Assembly: GCF_004343035.1 (NCBI RefSeq)
Contig: NZ_SMCQ01000032.1
Location: forward strand, 1 to 33,066
From: Longibaculum muris
GTDB lineage: Bacteria; Bacillota_I; Bacilli_A; Erysipelotrichales; Coprobacillaceae
Direction of reading: 5' to 3'
DNA: 33,066 bases
In this document: in pieces, positions 24,362 to 33,042 of the stretch
How positions within the stretch are numbered: position 1 is the stretch's first letter
How the letters are laid out: each line of letters starts with the position of its first letter
Position numbers and translations under genes: made by a program
The notes under the pieces: model-generated
Database searches by the model: none
Told to the model about the DNA's origin: nothing
The model's input: only the letters and a program-made list of their open reading frames with translations

Positions 24362-25870
24362 ATGGCATATTTTTTTGATGAACCATCACACACATTTAAC
24401 GAATATTTATTAGTTCCAGGATACTCAAGTGCAGAGTGTCAACCTAAAAATGTAAGTTTAAAAACACCTTTGGTTAAATTTAAAAAAGGGGAAGAACCTG
24501 CATTATCTTTAAATATTCCTCTTGTATCAGCAATCATGCAATCTGTATCTAATGATACAATGGCAGTGGCTCTTGCAAGAGAAGGTGGAGTTTCATTTAT
24601 TTATGGATCTCAAAGTGTTGAATCACAAGCTGAAATGGTAAGAAAAGTAAAGGCTTATAAAGCTGGTTTTGTACCAAGCGATTCAAATATTGCACCTGAT
24701 CAAACATTAAAAGATGTAATTGAATTAAAAGAAAAAACTGGACACTCTACAATGGCTGTAACTGAAGATGGAACAGCAAATGGGAAGTTAGTAGGAATTG
24801 TCACTGGTAGAGATTATCGTGTATCTCGTATGGATTTAGATACAAAAGTATCTGAATTTATGACACCATTTGATAAATTAATTACTGCCCCAAGTGGTGT
24901 ATCATTAAAAGAAGCTAATGATATTATTTGGGATAACAAATTAAATGCTTTACCAATTATTGATGAAAATCAGAAATTAGAATATTTTGTCTTTAGAAAA
25001 GACTATGAATCAAGAAAATCTAATCCAAATGAATTATTAGATGATTCAAAACGTTACGTAGTTGGAGCTGGTATCAATACAAGAGATTATGCTGAACGTG
25101 TTCCAGCATTAGTCGAAGCAGGAGCTGATGTTTTATGTATCGACTCTAGTGAAGGATTCAGTGAATGGCAAAAATTAACAATTGATTGGATTAGAGAACA
25201 TTATGGTGATAGTGTCAAAGTTGGAGCTGGAAATGTTGTTGATGCTGAAGGATTTAGATTCTTAGCAGAAGCTGGTGCTGACTTTGTGAAGATTGGAATC
25301 GGTGGAGGTTCTATCTGTATCACACGTGAACAAAAAGGTATTGGTAGAGGACAAGCAACAGCAACAATTGAAGTTGCAAAAGCAAGAGATGAATATTTCA
25401 AAGAAACTGGTATCTATGTTCCAATCTGTAGTGATGGAGGAATTGTTCATGATTACCATATGACATTAGCTTTAGCTATGGGTTCTGATTTCATTATGTT
25501 AGGTAGATATTTCTCTCGTTTTGATGAATCACCAACAAATAAAGTCAATATCAATGGTCAATATATGAAAGAATACTGGGGTGAAGGAAGCGCTCGTGCA
25601 AGAAACTGGCAACGTTATGATTTAGGTGGAGATAAGAAGTTGTCATTTGAAGAAGGTGTTGACTCTTATGTTCCTTATGCTGGTTCATTAAAAGATAATG
25701 TTGGTTTAACACTTGCTAAAATTAAATCAACAATGTGTAACTGTGGAGCTTTAACAATCCCTGAATTACAAGAAAAAGCAAAAATTACACTTGTTTCTTC
25801 AACAAGTATTGTTGAAGGTGGAGCACATGATGTTGTTTTAAAGGATTCAACTCCATCTCATAATCAATAA
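24362..25870 (+). CDS. guaB: IMP dehydrogenase, Tritrichomonas-type
   Basis: 502 residues. The barrel core is interrupted by a CBS (Bateman) pair at about residues 105-220. The catalytic loop '[17 protein letters not shown]' places the nucleophile at Cys319 with Thr321. The flap 'NWQRYDLGG' places Arg418 and Tyr419. Asp261 ('[11 protein letters not shown]') contacts NAD. These four numbers equal those used for Tritrichomonas foetus IMPDH, and the N-terminus '[14 protein letters not shown]' and C-terminus '[19 protein letters not shown]' also look like that enzyme rather than Bacillus GuaB. It oxidises IMP to XMP, the first committed step to GTP. The gene is monocistronic with its own strong promoter and terminator. 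Confidence 0.95.
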   Translation: MAYFFDEPSHTFNEYLLVPGYSSAECQPKNVSLKTPLVKFKKGEEPALSLNIPLVSAIMQSVSNDTMAVALAREGGVSFIYGSQSVESQAEMVRKVKAYKAGFVPSDSNIAPDQTLKDVIELKEKTGHSTMAVTEDGTANGKLVGIVTGRDYRVSRMDLDTKVSEFMTPFDKLITAPSGVSLKEANDIIWDNKLNALPIIDENQKLEYFVFRKDYESRKSNPNELLDDSKRYVVGAGINTRDYAERVPALVEAGADVLCIDSSEGFSEWQKLTIDWIREHYGDSVKVGAGNVVDAEGFRFLAEAGADFVKIGIGGGSICITREQKGIGRGQATATIEVAKARDEYFKETGIYVPICSDGGIVHDYHMTLALAMGSDFIMLGRYFSRFDESPTNKVNINGQYMKEYWGEGSARARNWQRYDLGGDKKLSFEEGVDSYVPYAGSLKDNVGLTLAKIKSTMCNCGALTIPELQEKAKITLVSSTSIVEGGAHDVVLKDSTPSHNQ

Positions 25871-25878
25871 AATAAGCG

Positions 25879-25910
25879 AAGGTATAGCCGATTGGTTATA
25901 CCTTTTTTTT
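25879..25910 (+). terminator. guaB terminator
   Basis: AAGGTATAGCC pairs with GGTTATACCTT (one G-U) around GATT, followed by T's. Confidence 0.9.
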
Positions 25911-25938
25911 AAAATTTGTGGTAATTTGGGGAATATAT

Positions 25939-25946
25939 CATATAGT
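25939..25946 (+). promoter_or_regulatory. Candidate sporulation sigma -10 element of cotE
   Basis: CATATAGT, identical to the element before spoVS and close to sigma-E/K -10 boxes (CATACAnT type), lies 16 bases before the cotE start. The -35 match is poor. Confidence 0.35.
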
Positions 25947-25962
25947 ATACAGAGGTGGATTT

Positions 25963-26472
25963 ATGAGCAATAACATAAGAGAGATTTATACCAAGGCGAT
26001 TGTCGCTAAAGGCAAGAAATTATCTAAGAATACGTATAATTTAGCTTTGGCACAAGTACCTAATGAGATATTAGGGTGTTGGATATCAAATCATCACTAT
26101 GAAGCAGCAATTAAAAATCGAGTTCCTAAAATTATTGGGACATTTGATGTTCATGTCTGGTACAGTTGTCATGATGAAATGGATTCAATGGTTGAAAAAC
26201 ATCAAGTCACTTATATTGATGATATGCAGGTGAGTAAAAAAGAAAATCGTGAATTTGAAGCGAGTGATCAAGTCAAAGCACGTTGTTTGTCAAAACCAAA
26301 ATGTTTATCTGCTTATCATACCAATGCAAATGTGACATTAGAGATTGAAAAAGAAATGCAGATTGAAATCAGTGGGGAAACTTGTATTAAAGTTGAAGTG
26401 AAAAATGAAGAAGAAGTTTGGGATGAGTTTGATGATATTGAAATTAATCCAGACTTTATTAAGAATTCTTAG
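25963..26472 (+). CDS. cotE: Outer spore coat morphogenetic protein CotE
   Basis: 169 residues from ATG 25963, which follows AGAGGTGG; an in-frame GTG at 25918 would run through the promoter. It is recognisable along its whole length: 'REIYTKAIVAKGKKL' at the start, 'ILGCWISNHHYEAAI', 'TFDVHVWYSCHDEMDSM', and the acidic end 'EEVWDEFDDIEINPDFI'. In Bacillus CotE forms the layer that nucleates the outer coat. Its position directly before mutS is conserved. Together with SpoIVA it argues for a layered spore coat in this lineage. Confidence 0.93.
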   Translation: MSNNIREIYTKAIVAKGKKLSKNTYNLALAQVPNEILGCWISNHHYEAAIKNRVPKIIGTFDVHVWYSCHDEMDSMVEKHQVTYIDDMQVSKKENREFEASDQVKARCLSKPKCLSAYHTNANVTLEIEKEMQIEISGETCIKVEVKNEEEVWDEFDDIEINPDFIKNS

Positions 26473-26494
26473 AAAAACGCGTGTGCGTTTTTTC
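26473..26494 (+). terminator. cotE terminator
   Basis: AAAAACGC pairs with GCGTTTTT around GTGT, then T's. Confidence 0.85.
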
Positions 26495-26515
26495 TTTTCT
26501 TTATTTGTCAAATTA

Positions 26516-26524
26516 TGCTATAAT
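26516..26524 (+). promoter_or_regulatory. Extended -10 promoter of mutS-mutL
   Basis: TGCTATAAT (TGnTATAAT) lies 25 bases before the mutS start; TTTCTT at 26496 could serve as a weak -35. Confidence 0.65.
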
Positions 26525-26549
26525 ATTGTAGTTATTAAGGAGTGGTAAA

Positions 26550-29045
26550 ATGAAGCAAAAATATTCGCCAATGATGATGCAATATTTAAAAATAAAAGAA
26601 CAAAATCAAGATTCAATTGTTATGTTTCGTTTAGGAGATTTCTATGAAATGTTTTTTGATGATGCGATTGTTGTCTCTAAAGCTTTAGATCTTGCTTTAA
26701 CTGGAAAAAATGCAGGAGCTAAAGAAAGAGTTCCAATGTGTGGAGTTCCTTTCCATTCAGTGAGTGGTTATATTCAAAAACTTATTGATTTAGGACATAA
26801 GGTTGCAATTGTAGAACAATTAAGTGATCCTGGTAAAAAGGGTATTGTTGAACGTGGTGTTGTTCAAATTATTACTCCAGGAACAATTATGGATGCCTCA
26901 TTAAATGAGAAAAGAAATAATTATATTGGAGCATTAGGAGTTTTTGATTTTAATTATACTTTAGCTTATTGTGATATTTCTACAGGAGAATTCTATGTTG
27001 TTAATTTTGATAAACAAGCTCATCTTTTAAAGAATCATATTGATGCTTTGGGATTAAAGGAAATTGTTGTAAATGATCGTTCTTTAAGCTTTGATGATGT
27101 TTTTGTTTCTTTTTATGAAAATGATAAATTTAATGAAGGATATAAAAAGATTTTTGATTCTATTACTGATTTAAAAGAAATCAAGATCTGTTCACTTTTA
27201 TTAAATTACATGATTGAAACTCAAAAACGTGAATTAAGCCATATGCAGGCGATTCAGGAAGTTAAAACGGAGGACTATATCTATATGGACTCTTATACGA
27301 AAAAGTCCTTAGAATTGGTTAAAAATGCGGATCATGAAAGTTATGGAACATTACAATGGTTATTGGATGAAACCAAATGTGCAATGGGTGGAAGATTACT
27401 TCGTCAATGGATAGAAAGACCTTTGGTTAATCGAGAAAAGATTGAAAAAAGAATGGATATTATTGAATTATTAATTGATAATTTTATTGAAAGAGAAACT
27501 ATGAAAGATATTATCAATGATATCTATGATTTAGAAAAATTAGCTGGTCGTATTGCTTTTGGAAACGTCAATGCTAGAGATTTAAAATGGATTGGTTCTT
27601 CTTTAAAAGTTATCCCTGAATTAAAACATCAACTATTAGCCTTAGATCATCCTGATACCAATCAATTAGCTCAACAACTTATTGATTTATCACATATTAC
27701 GAGTTTAATAGATGAAGCGATTGTTGATAATCCACCACTAACAATAAAAGAAGGTGGTCTCATTAAACAAGGATATAGTCAAGAATTAGATGAACTAAGA
27801 TATATTCGTGATAATGGGAAACAATGGCTTAGTGAATTTGAACAAAAAGAAAGAGAAAAGACTGGAATTAAAGGCTTGAAGATTGGTTATAATAGAGTCT
27901 TTGGTTATTATATTGAAGTGACAAAAAGTTATTTATCAATGGTAAAAGATGAATTTGAATATACAAGAAAACAAAGTATCTCAAATGCTGAAAGATTTGT
28001 AACACCTGAATTAAAAGAAATGGAAGCGAAGATATTAAGTGCTAATGATAAGATGGTTGCTTTAGAATATGAAATCTTTGTGCAAATCAGAGATTATATT
28101 AAAAAAGATGTCCATTTAATCCAAGATGTTGCAAGTGTTGTTGCACAAATTGATGTTTATCAATCTTTAGCTAATAAAGCAAGTCAAAATGGCTATGTAC
28201 GACCTACATTTAATGATCATCATACCATGCATATTGAAAATGGTCGTCATGGGGTTATTGAGCAAGTTATTTCAAGACAAAATTATGTTCCTAATGATTT
28301 AAATATTAAAGAAGATGAACCTATATTATTGATTACAGGACCAAATATGGGCGGAAAATCAACTTATATGCGTCAAATTGCTTTATGTGTTATTATGGCG
28401 CAAATTGGTTCATTTGTACCTTGTGATCAAGCTGATTTACCAATCTTTGATCAAATCTTTACCCGTATTGGAGCAAGTGATGATTTGATTTCAGGTCAAT
28501 CAACTTTTATGGTTGAAATGTTAGAAGCTAACAATGCTTTACGTTATGCTTCAAGAGATTCATTGATTATTTTTGATGAAATTGGTAGAGGAACAGCAAC
28601 CTTTGATGGTATGGCTATTGCTCAATCAATGATTGAATATATCGCAACATCAATTCAATGTATTACACTATTTTCTACACATTATCATGAATTAACCATG
28701 ATGGATGAATCTTTCCATATTCAAAATGTTCATGCAAGTGCATCAGTAGAAGGTGATAAGATTGTTTTCTTATATAAAATCAAGCCAGGACGTTCGCACC
28801 GTTCTTATGGTATCAATGTTGCTCAATTAGCCAAATTACCAGATGCAGTCATTGAACGCTCTAAAGTCATCTTACAATCTTTAGAAAATAACAATATTGA
28901 AACAGTAATCAGTGAAAAAGTGGAAATGCCTTCTACTATCCAAAAAGAAAGTGCTGTAGAAAAAGCCTTAGAAAGAATTGATCCTATGGCTTTATCGCCA
29001 TTAGATGCTTTAAGCACATTAATTGAACTTAAAAAATTATTATAA
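26550..29045 (+). CDS. mutS: DNA mismatch repair protein MutS
   Basis: 831 residues. The mismatch-wedge motif F-x-E is at residues 31-33 ('GDFYEMFFDDA'). The ATPase has Walker A 'GPNMGGKST' (about 597), 'SDDLISGQSTFMVEM', 'IFDEIGRGTATFDG' and 'FSTHYHEL'. The helix-turn-helix dimer segment 'YGINVAQLAKLPDAVIERS' follows. It recognises mispairs and recruits MutL. GGAG precedes the ATG. mutL follows after 13 bp, so they form one operon. Confidence 0.98.
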   Translation: MKQKYSPMMMQYLKIKEQNQDSIVMFRLGDFYEMFFDDAIVVSKALDLALTGKNAGAKERVPMCGVPFHSVSGYIQKLIDLGHKVAIVEQLSDPGKKGIVERGVVQIITPGTIMDASLNEKRNNYIGALGVFDFNYTLAYCDISTGEFYVVNFDKQAHLLKNHIDALGLKEIVVNDRSLSFDDVFVSFYENDKFNEGYKKIFDSITDLKEIKICSLLLNYMIETQKRELSHMQAIQEVKTEDYIYMDSYTKKSLELVKNADHESYGTLQWLLDETKCAMGGRLLRQWIERPLVNREKIEKRMDIIELLIDNFIERETMKDIINDIYDLEKLAGRIAFGNVNARDLKWIGSSLKVIPELKHQLLALDHPDTNQLAQQLIDLSHITSLIDEAIVDNPPLTIKEGGLIKQGYSQELDELRYIRDNGKQWLSEFEQKEREKTGIKGLKIGYNRVFGYYIEVTKSYLSMVKDEFEYTRKQSISNAERFVTPELKEMEAKILSANDKMVALEYEIFVQIRDYIKKDVHLIQDVASVVAQIDVYQSLANKASQNGYVRPTFNDHHTMHIENGRHGVIEQVISRQNYVPNDLNIKEDEPILLITGPNMGGKSTYMRQIALCVIMAQIGSFVPCDQADLPIFDQIFTRIGASDDLISGQSTFMVEMLEANNALRYASRDSLIIFDEIGRGTATFDGMAIAQSMIEYIATSIQCITLFSTHYHELTMMDESFHIQNVHASASVEGDKIVFLYKIKPGRSHRSYGINVAQLAKLPDAVIERSKVILQSLENNNIETVISEKVEMPSTIQKESAVEKALERIDPMALSPLDALSTLIELKKLL

Positions 29046-29058
29046 GTGAGGTGACAAT

Positions 29059-30840
29059 ATGCCCAAAATTAGACAATTAGATGATATTCTTTCTAATAAA
29101 ATAGCTGCCGGTGAAGTTGTTGAAAGACCATCAAGTGTCGTTAAAGAACTTGTTGAAAATAGTATTGACGCTTCGGCATCAAGAATTGACATTTTTATTG
29201 AAGATGGTGGTTTACAATTGATTAAAGTTGTAGACAACGGTGAAGGAATGGAAAGCGCTGATGCAAAGATGTGTTTTTCTCGTCATGCAACAAGTAAAAT
29301 AAAAGATGATCATGATTTATTTAATATTATGACATTAGGATTTCGTGGTGAAGCGATTCCTTCCATTGCTTCAGTCAGTCATTTTGATTTAAGAACATCC
29401 ACAGGTCAAGAAGGAACTTTTGTGACTTATGAGTTTGGAAAATATAAAAATGAAGGAACTTGTGATTTGCCACGTGGAACGCAAATGACAGTGACTAAGC
29501 TTTTTCAAAATGTACCTGCTCGTTTGAAATATTTAAAATCAGTTAATAGTGAATTTGCCGCTATTCATCAATATGTTGAAAGAATAGCTTTAGCTTATCC
29601 GCAGATTGCAATTAGACTTTATCATAATGACAAGGCAATCTTTCAAACCAATGGCAAGGGTCAATTGCTAGAAGTTATTGCTAGTATGTATGGAATAGCA
29701 ACGGCCAAAAATATGTTACCTATTCATTTAGCCAATGATGAATTTTCAATTGATGGTTATATCAGCAAAATTGATACATCACGTGCTTCTAAGACCAATA
29801 TTATTACGCTTGTCAATCATCGATATGTAAAAAATGCAATGAGTATAGATGCAATTAATAATGCTTATCGTGCTTATTTGGCTGATAATCGTTATCCGAT
29901 TGCTGTGATTAATATAGAAGTTGATCCTTATCTTGTTGATGTGAATGTCCATCCTTCTAAATTAGAAGTCAGATTCTCTAAAGAATATGAGTTAAGAGAT
30001 TTGATTTTTGAAGGAGTCAGTGAAACATTAAAACAAGTCAATTTGACTTATCAGGTTAAAAACAAAGAAACAGAAAGAGAAACCTTTAAACCACAGCTCG
30101 ATCAGGTAACCTTTGACTTAGAAGAAACTCCACCTCTTGTGTATCAAGAACCAGTTCAAGAAGTGATAAAAGAAGTTAAAGAAACTTCAACTCTATATCA
30201 AAAACAACCAATTATTGAAGAAAGCCAACCAATTGAAAAACCAATACAACAAAAACCAATCAAAGAAAAAATCTATGCTAAAACGCAAATTCATGGGACT
30301 TATTTGATTGGAGAAAATGAAAAAGGCATGTACCTTGTTGATCAGCATGCTGCTCAAGAAAGAATTAACTATGAATATTATAAAGAAAAATTCTCACATT
30401 TAGATTTAACAATGCAGCCTTTGCTTGTTCCATTACAATTAGAATATCCAATGAGTGAGTTTTTGGTTTTAGAAGAAAGAAAAAATGTTCTAGAAAAAGT
30501 TGGGATTCATTTGGAAGTTTTTGGTGAACATGGATATATTGTAAGAAATTTGCCATTATGGATGAAAAAAATCGATGAAAATATTTTTGTTGATGAAATG
30601 ATCCAAGAAGTTTTACATAAAAATTATTTAGATGTCGTATCACTTCAAGAACATGCGATTGCTACACTTAGCTGTAAGGCTTCATTAAAAGCGAATACTT
30701 ATCTATCACCTAGTGATATGCAAACGATTTTAGATAACTTGATGCGTTGTGATAATCCTTATGTGTGTCCACATGGGCGACCTACCGTTTTATTTTACAG
30801 TGATTATGAATTAGAAAAACTATTTAAGAGGGTGGTTTAG
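29059..30840 (+). CDS. mutL: DNA mismatch repair endonuclease MutL
   Basis: 593 residues. The GHKL ATPase opens with 'LSNKIAAGEVVERPSSVVKE', followed by 'DNGEGM' and 'TLGFRGEA'. A flexible Glu/Lys/Gln/Pro linker is at about 345-410. The C-terminal domain has the metal endonuclease motif 'DQHAAQERINYE' (about 427), 'SCKASLKA' and 'CPHGRPT'. These mark the nicking type of MutL found in organisms without MutH. The next gene starts immediately at its stop. Confidence 0.98.
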   Translation: MPKIRQLDDILSNKIAAGEVVERPSSVVKELVENSIDASASRIDIFIEDGGLQLIKVVDNGEGMESADAKMCFSRHATSKIKDDHDLFNIMTLGFRGEAIPSIASVSHFDLRTSTGQEGTFVTYEFGKYKNEGTCDLPRGTQMTVTKLFQNVPARLKYLKSVNSEFAAIHQYVERIALAYPQIAIRLYHNDKAIFQTNGKGQLLEVIASMYGIATAKNMLPIHLANDEFSIDGYISKIDTSRASKTNIITLVNHRYVKNAMSIDAINNAYRAYLADNRYPIAVINIEVDPYLVDVNVHPSKLEVRFSKEYELRDLIFEGVSETLKQVNLTYQVKNKETERETFKPQLDQVTFDLEETPPLVYQEPVQEVIKEVKETSTLYQKQPIIEESQPIEKPIQQKPIKEKIYAKTQIHGTYLIGENEKGMYLVDQHAAQERINYEYYKEKFSHLDLTMQPLLVPLQLEYPMSEFLVLEERKNVLEKVGIHLEVFGEHGYIVRNLPLWMKKIDENIFVDEMIQEVLHKNYLDVVSLQEHAIATLSCKASLKANTYLSPSDMQTILDNLMRCDNPYVCPHGRPTVLFYSDYELEKLFKRVV

Positions 30841-31200
30841 ATGAAAAAAGGAATTGTGAGTCTGGTTTTAGATTTTGTTTTAGGTGGAGCTGTTATTATG
30901 ATGATGAGTTATTTTTTTGATGGGGTTTATGTCAAAGATTTTCAAGTTGCTTTTTTAGTGGCAATTGTCTTGGCTTTACTGAATACTTTTATTAAACCTA
31001 TTTTAACGATTATTGCTTTGCCAATTACAATCACAACGCTTGGTTTATTTCAACTCGTCATTAATGGTTTTGTTTTAGCGATTGCTCAAACAATCTTCGC
31101 CCCTGATTTTTATATTGAATCTTTTGGTTTAACGGTTATAACGGCAATTGTCATTTCCATATTGTATAGCTTACTTGGAATAGGTAAGATCAATGAATAA
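30841..31200 (+). CDS. Phage holin family (PF04020-like) four-helix membrane protein
   Basis: 119 residues and almost entirely hydrophobic, with four predicted membrane segments (about 6-26, 30-50, 55-80, 88-114). The loop 'NTFIKPILTIIALPITITTLGLFQLVINGFVL' region is characteristic of the so-called phage holin/DUF family typified by YvlD. Despite the name these are usually chromosomal envelope proteins of unknown role. It begins directly after the mutL stop using a GAGGG site inside mutL, and it overlaps miaA by 8 bp, so it is part of the mutS-mutL-miaA transcript. Confidence 0.85.
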   Translation: MKKGIVSLVLDFVLGGAVIMMMSYFFDGVYVKDFQVAFLVAIVLALLNTFIKPILTIIALPITITTLGLFQLVINGFVLAIAQTIFAPDFYIESFGLTVITAIVISILYSLLGIGKINE

Positions 31201-32104
31201 GGTTATTGTGGTGATTGGTCCAACCAGTGTTGGAAAGAGTAAAATGGGGGTTGAACTTGCAAAAGCTTTAAATGGAGAAATTATTAGTGGAGATTCCATG
31301 CAAATTTATCAAGGAATGGATATTGGAACAGCCAAAGTAACAAGTGAAGAAATGGAAAATGTGATTCATCATTGTATAGATATTCTCTCACCAAAACAAA
31401 GTTATAGTGTGAAGGATTTTCAGGAAACTGTAAGAAAACAAATTGATGAAATTACGAGTCGTGGAAAGTTACCAATTATTGTAGGGGGAACAGGACTCTA
31501 TATCAAAGCAGCTTTATACGACTATGAGTTTAGTGAAACAAAAGATGATCATGAAACATATAAAGAAAAATATAAAGATTATGATAATCAGCAATTATAT
31601 GATTATTTAAAAAGCATTGATGAAAAAAGTGCTTTGACACTGCATCCACATAATCGTCAGCGTGTCTTAAGAGCAATTGAGATATATGAACAAACTGGTC
31701 AACGAAAAAGTGAAATCATTGAAGCTCAACAACATGTCTGTCTTTATGACGCTTATTTTGTTGGTTTGACATTAGAGCGAGAAGTCTTATATCAACGAAT
31801 CAATCATCGTGTTGATGTGATGAGAGATTTAGGACTAGAAAAAGAAGTGACAGATTTATATCATCAAGGCTTAAACCGTACATATCAAAGTATGAAAGCT
31901 ATTGGCTATAAGGAATGGTTTGATTATTTTGATGGTCTTATAAGTAAGGAAAATGTTTATGAAAATATCAAAAAGCATTCTCGTCAGTATGCCAAAAGAC
32001 AATATACTTGGTTTAAGAATCAATTTGATGTTCATTGGTATCATGTCAATCTTAATGATTTTCAATCAACAGTTCATGATGTTTTAAGGGATATTTTAGC
32101 TTAA
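31193..32104 (+). CDS. miaA: tRNA dimethylallyltransferase MiaA
   Basis: 303 residues. P-loop 'GPTSVGKS' at residues 9-16; 'ISGDSMQIYQGMDIGTAK' with the base-binding Asp; 'IIVGGTGLYIKA'; 'HPHNRQRVLRAIEIYEQTG'; and the C-terminal 'RQYAKRQYTWFKNQ'. It transfers the dimethylallyl group to A37 of tRNAs reading U-starting codons. The product is then modified by MiaB (22522-23964). It overlaps the preceding membrane-protein gene by 8 bp. Close linkage of mutL and miaA is ancient and also seen in Bacillus and Escherichia. Confidence 0.97.
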   Translation: MNKVIVVIGPTSVGKSKMGVELAKALNGEIISGDSMQIYQGMDIGTAKVTSEEMENVIHHCIDILSPKQSYSVKDFQETVRKQIDEITSRGKLPIIVGGTGLYIKAALYDYEFSETKDDHETYKEKYKDYDNQQLYDYLKSIDEKSALTLHPHNRQRVLRAIEIYEQTGQRKSEIIEAQQHVCLYDAYFVGLTLEREVLYQRINHRVDVMRDLGLEKEVTDLYHQGLNRTYQSMKAIGYKEWFDYFDGLISKENVYENIKKHSRQYAKRQYTWFKNQFDVHWYHVNLNDFQSTVHDVLRDILA

Positions 32105-32117
32105 AATATCCTTTTTC
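32089..32117 (+). terminator. Terminator of the mutS-mutL-miaA operon
   Basis: GGATATTTTA pairs with TAAAATATCC around GCT, followed by T5; the miaA stop lies in the stem. Confidence 0.85.
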
Positions 32118-32123
32118 TGTTCT

Positions 32124-32153
32124 GGCAACCAATGGTTGTCACTTTTCTAAGTG
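32124..32153. promoter_or_regulatory. Paired inverted repeats upstream of the XRE regulator promoter
   Basis: GGCAACC-AAT-GGTTGTC (32124-32140) is followed at once by CACTT-TTCT-AAGTG (32140-32153), with a further GGTTG at about 32156. They lie just upstream of the -35 box and could be operators for the downstream DNA-binding protein. This is an inference from symmetry and position. Confidence 0.35.
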
Positions 32154-32161
32154 GTGGTTGA

Positions 32162-32189
32162 TTGTCTTTGATAGGAATTATTGTATAAT
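32162..32189 (+). promoter_or_regulatory. Promoter of the XRE regulator gene
   Basis: TTGTCT (32162-32167), 16-bp spacer, TATAAT (32184-32189). Confidence 0.75.
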
Positions 32190-32216
32190 GGATTTAGTAA
32201 AAAGAGAGGGGATACA

Positions 32217-32990
32217 ATGAAATTACAAGAGAATTTAATACGATTAAGAAAACAAAAAGGTCTTTCACAAGAAGAATTGGCATATCAGCTAGGAATCTCA
32301 AGACAGTCTGTCAGTAAATGGGAGTCTGGTACATCGGTTCCAGAATTAGAACGGTTAGTTGAGATTTCTGAATTATATGGGGTTTCATTAGATGAACTGG
32401 TTAAAGGTGAAAATTCGGTTGTTCAAGGGATGGTGATTACAGATGAACAATTACATCGGGTCATTAGAAAAACAAGAGAATATGAATATAAGAGTCGTTT
32501 GAAAATTGGCAATTTACCACTTGTTCATATTAATTTTGGATATGGAAAAAAAGTTGCCAAAGGGATAATCGCAATTGGAAATATTGCTATTGGTGTTTTG
32601 AGTTTAGGTGGTTTGTCATTAGGAGTTTTATCTCTTGGTGGCATTGGAATGGGTTTATTAAGTATTGGAGGTTTAGCAATCGGGGGTTTGTGTTTTGGTG
32701 GCCTTGGTATTGGTTATATGGCAGTAGGTGGCCTTGCGATTGGTATTTATGCTTGTGGAGGTTTAGCGATTGGTCAAACTTTGGCAATCGGTGGAAAAGC
32801 CATTGGTCATATTGCGATTGGTGCGAGTGCGACAGGAAAGTATTGTCTAGAAGGATCAAATATTTCTGGCCGAGAGATTTTATTGTTTTTACGTACAATT
32901 CCTGAGTCGTTACCTAATTGGTTATTTAATGCTTTGACTTCTTCAAGTTTTTCAATAATGAAAATAAAAGGGGCTGTAACGAGTAAATAA
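32217..32990 (+). CDS. XRE-family HTH protein with period-5 glycine-rich repeat domain
   Basis: 257 residues from ATG 32217, preceded by AGAGGGG. Residues 1-62 are a Cro/C1-type helix-turn-helix ('GLSQEELAYQLGISRQSVSKWE'). A short charged linker follows. Residues about 116-208 form some 18 five-residue repeats of the type (A/S)(I/L)G-x-x, many as ten-residue pairs ('LSLGGLSLGV', 'LAIGGLCFGG', 'LAIGIYACGG'). The repeat has no charged residues for long stretches, so it is either a solenoid or membrane-associated. The last 45 residues are amphipathic. It is likely a DNA-binding regulator with a sensing or membrane module. Similar glycine-repeat tails occur in other Firmicutes HTH proteins, with function unknown. 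Confidence 0.85.
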   Translation: MKLQENLIRLRKQKGLSQEELAYQLGISRQSVSKWESGTSVPELERLVEISELYGVSLDELVKGENSVVQGMVITDEQLHRVIRKTREYEYKSRLKIGNLPLVHINFGYGKKVAKGIIAIGNIAIGVLSLGGLSLGVLSLGGIGMGLLSIGGLAIGGLCFGGLGIGYMAVGGLAIGIYACGGLAIGQTLAIGGKAIGHIAIGASATGKYCLEGSNISGREILLFLRTIPESLPNWLFNALTSSSFSIMKIKGAVTSK

Positions 32991-33014
32991 ACATGTTATA
33001 GTTTCATATTACGC

Positions 33015-33042
33015 AAAAAGCGCTCATTTGAGCGCTTTTTTT
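33015..33042 (+). terminator. Terminator of the XRE regulator gene
   Basis: AAAAAGCGCTCA pairs with TGAGCGCTTTTT around a very small loop, then T's. Confidence 0.9.

Noticed and set aside
32587-32905. Frames on both strands inside the glycine-repeat region of the XRE gene
   Set aside because: The repetitive codons of the real gene keep other frames open; the alternative proteins have no ribosome site and biased Trp/His/Gln composition.
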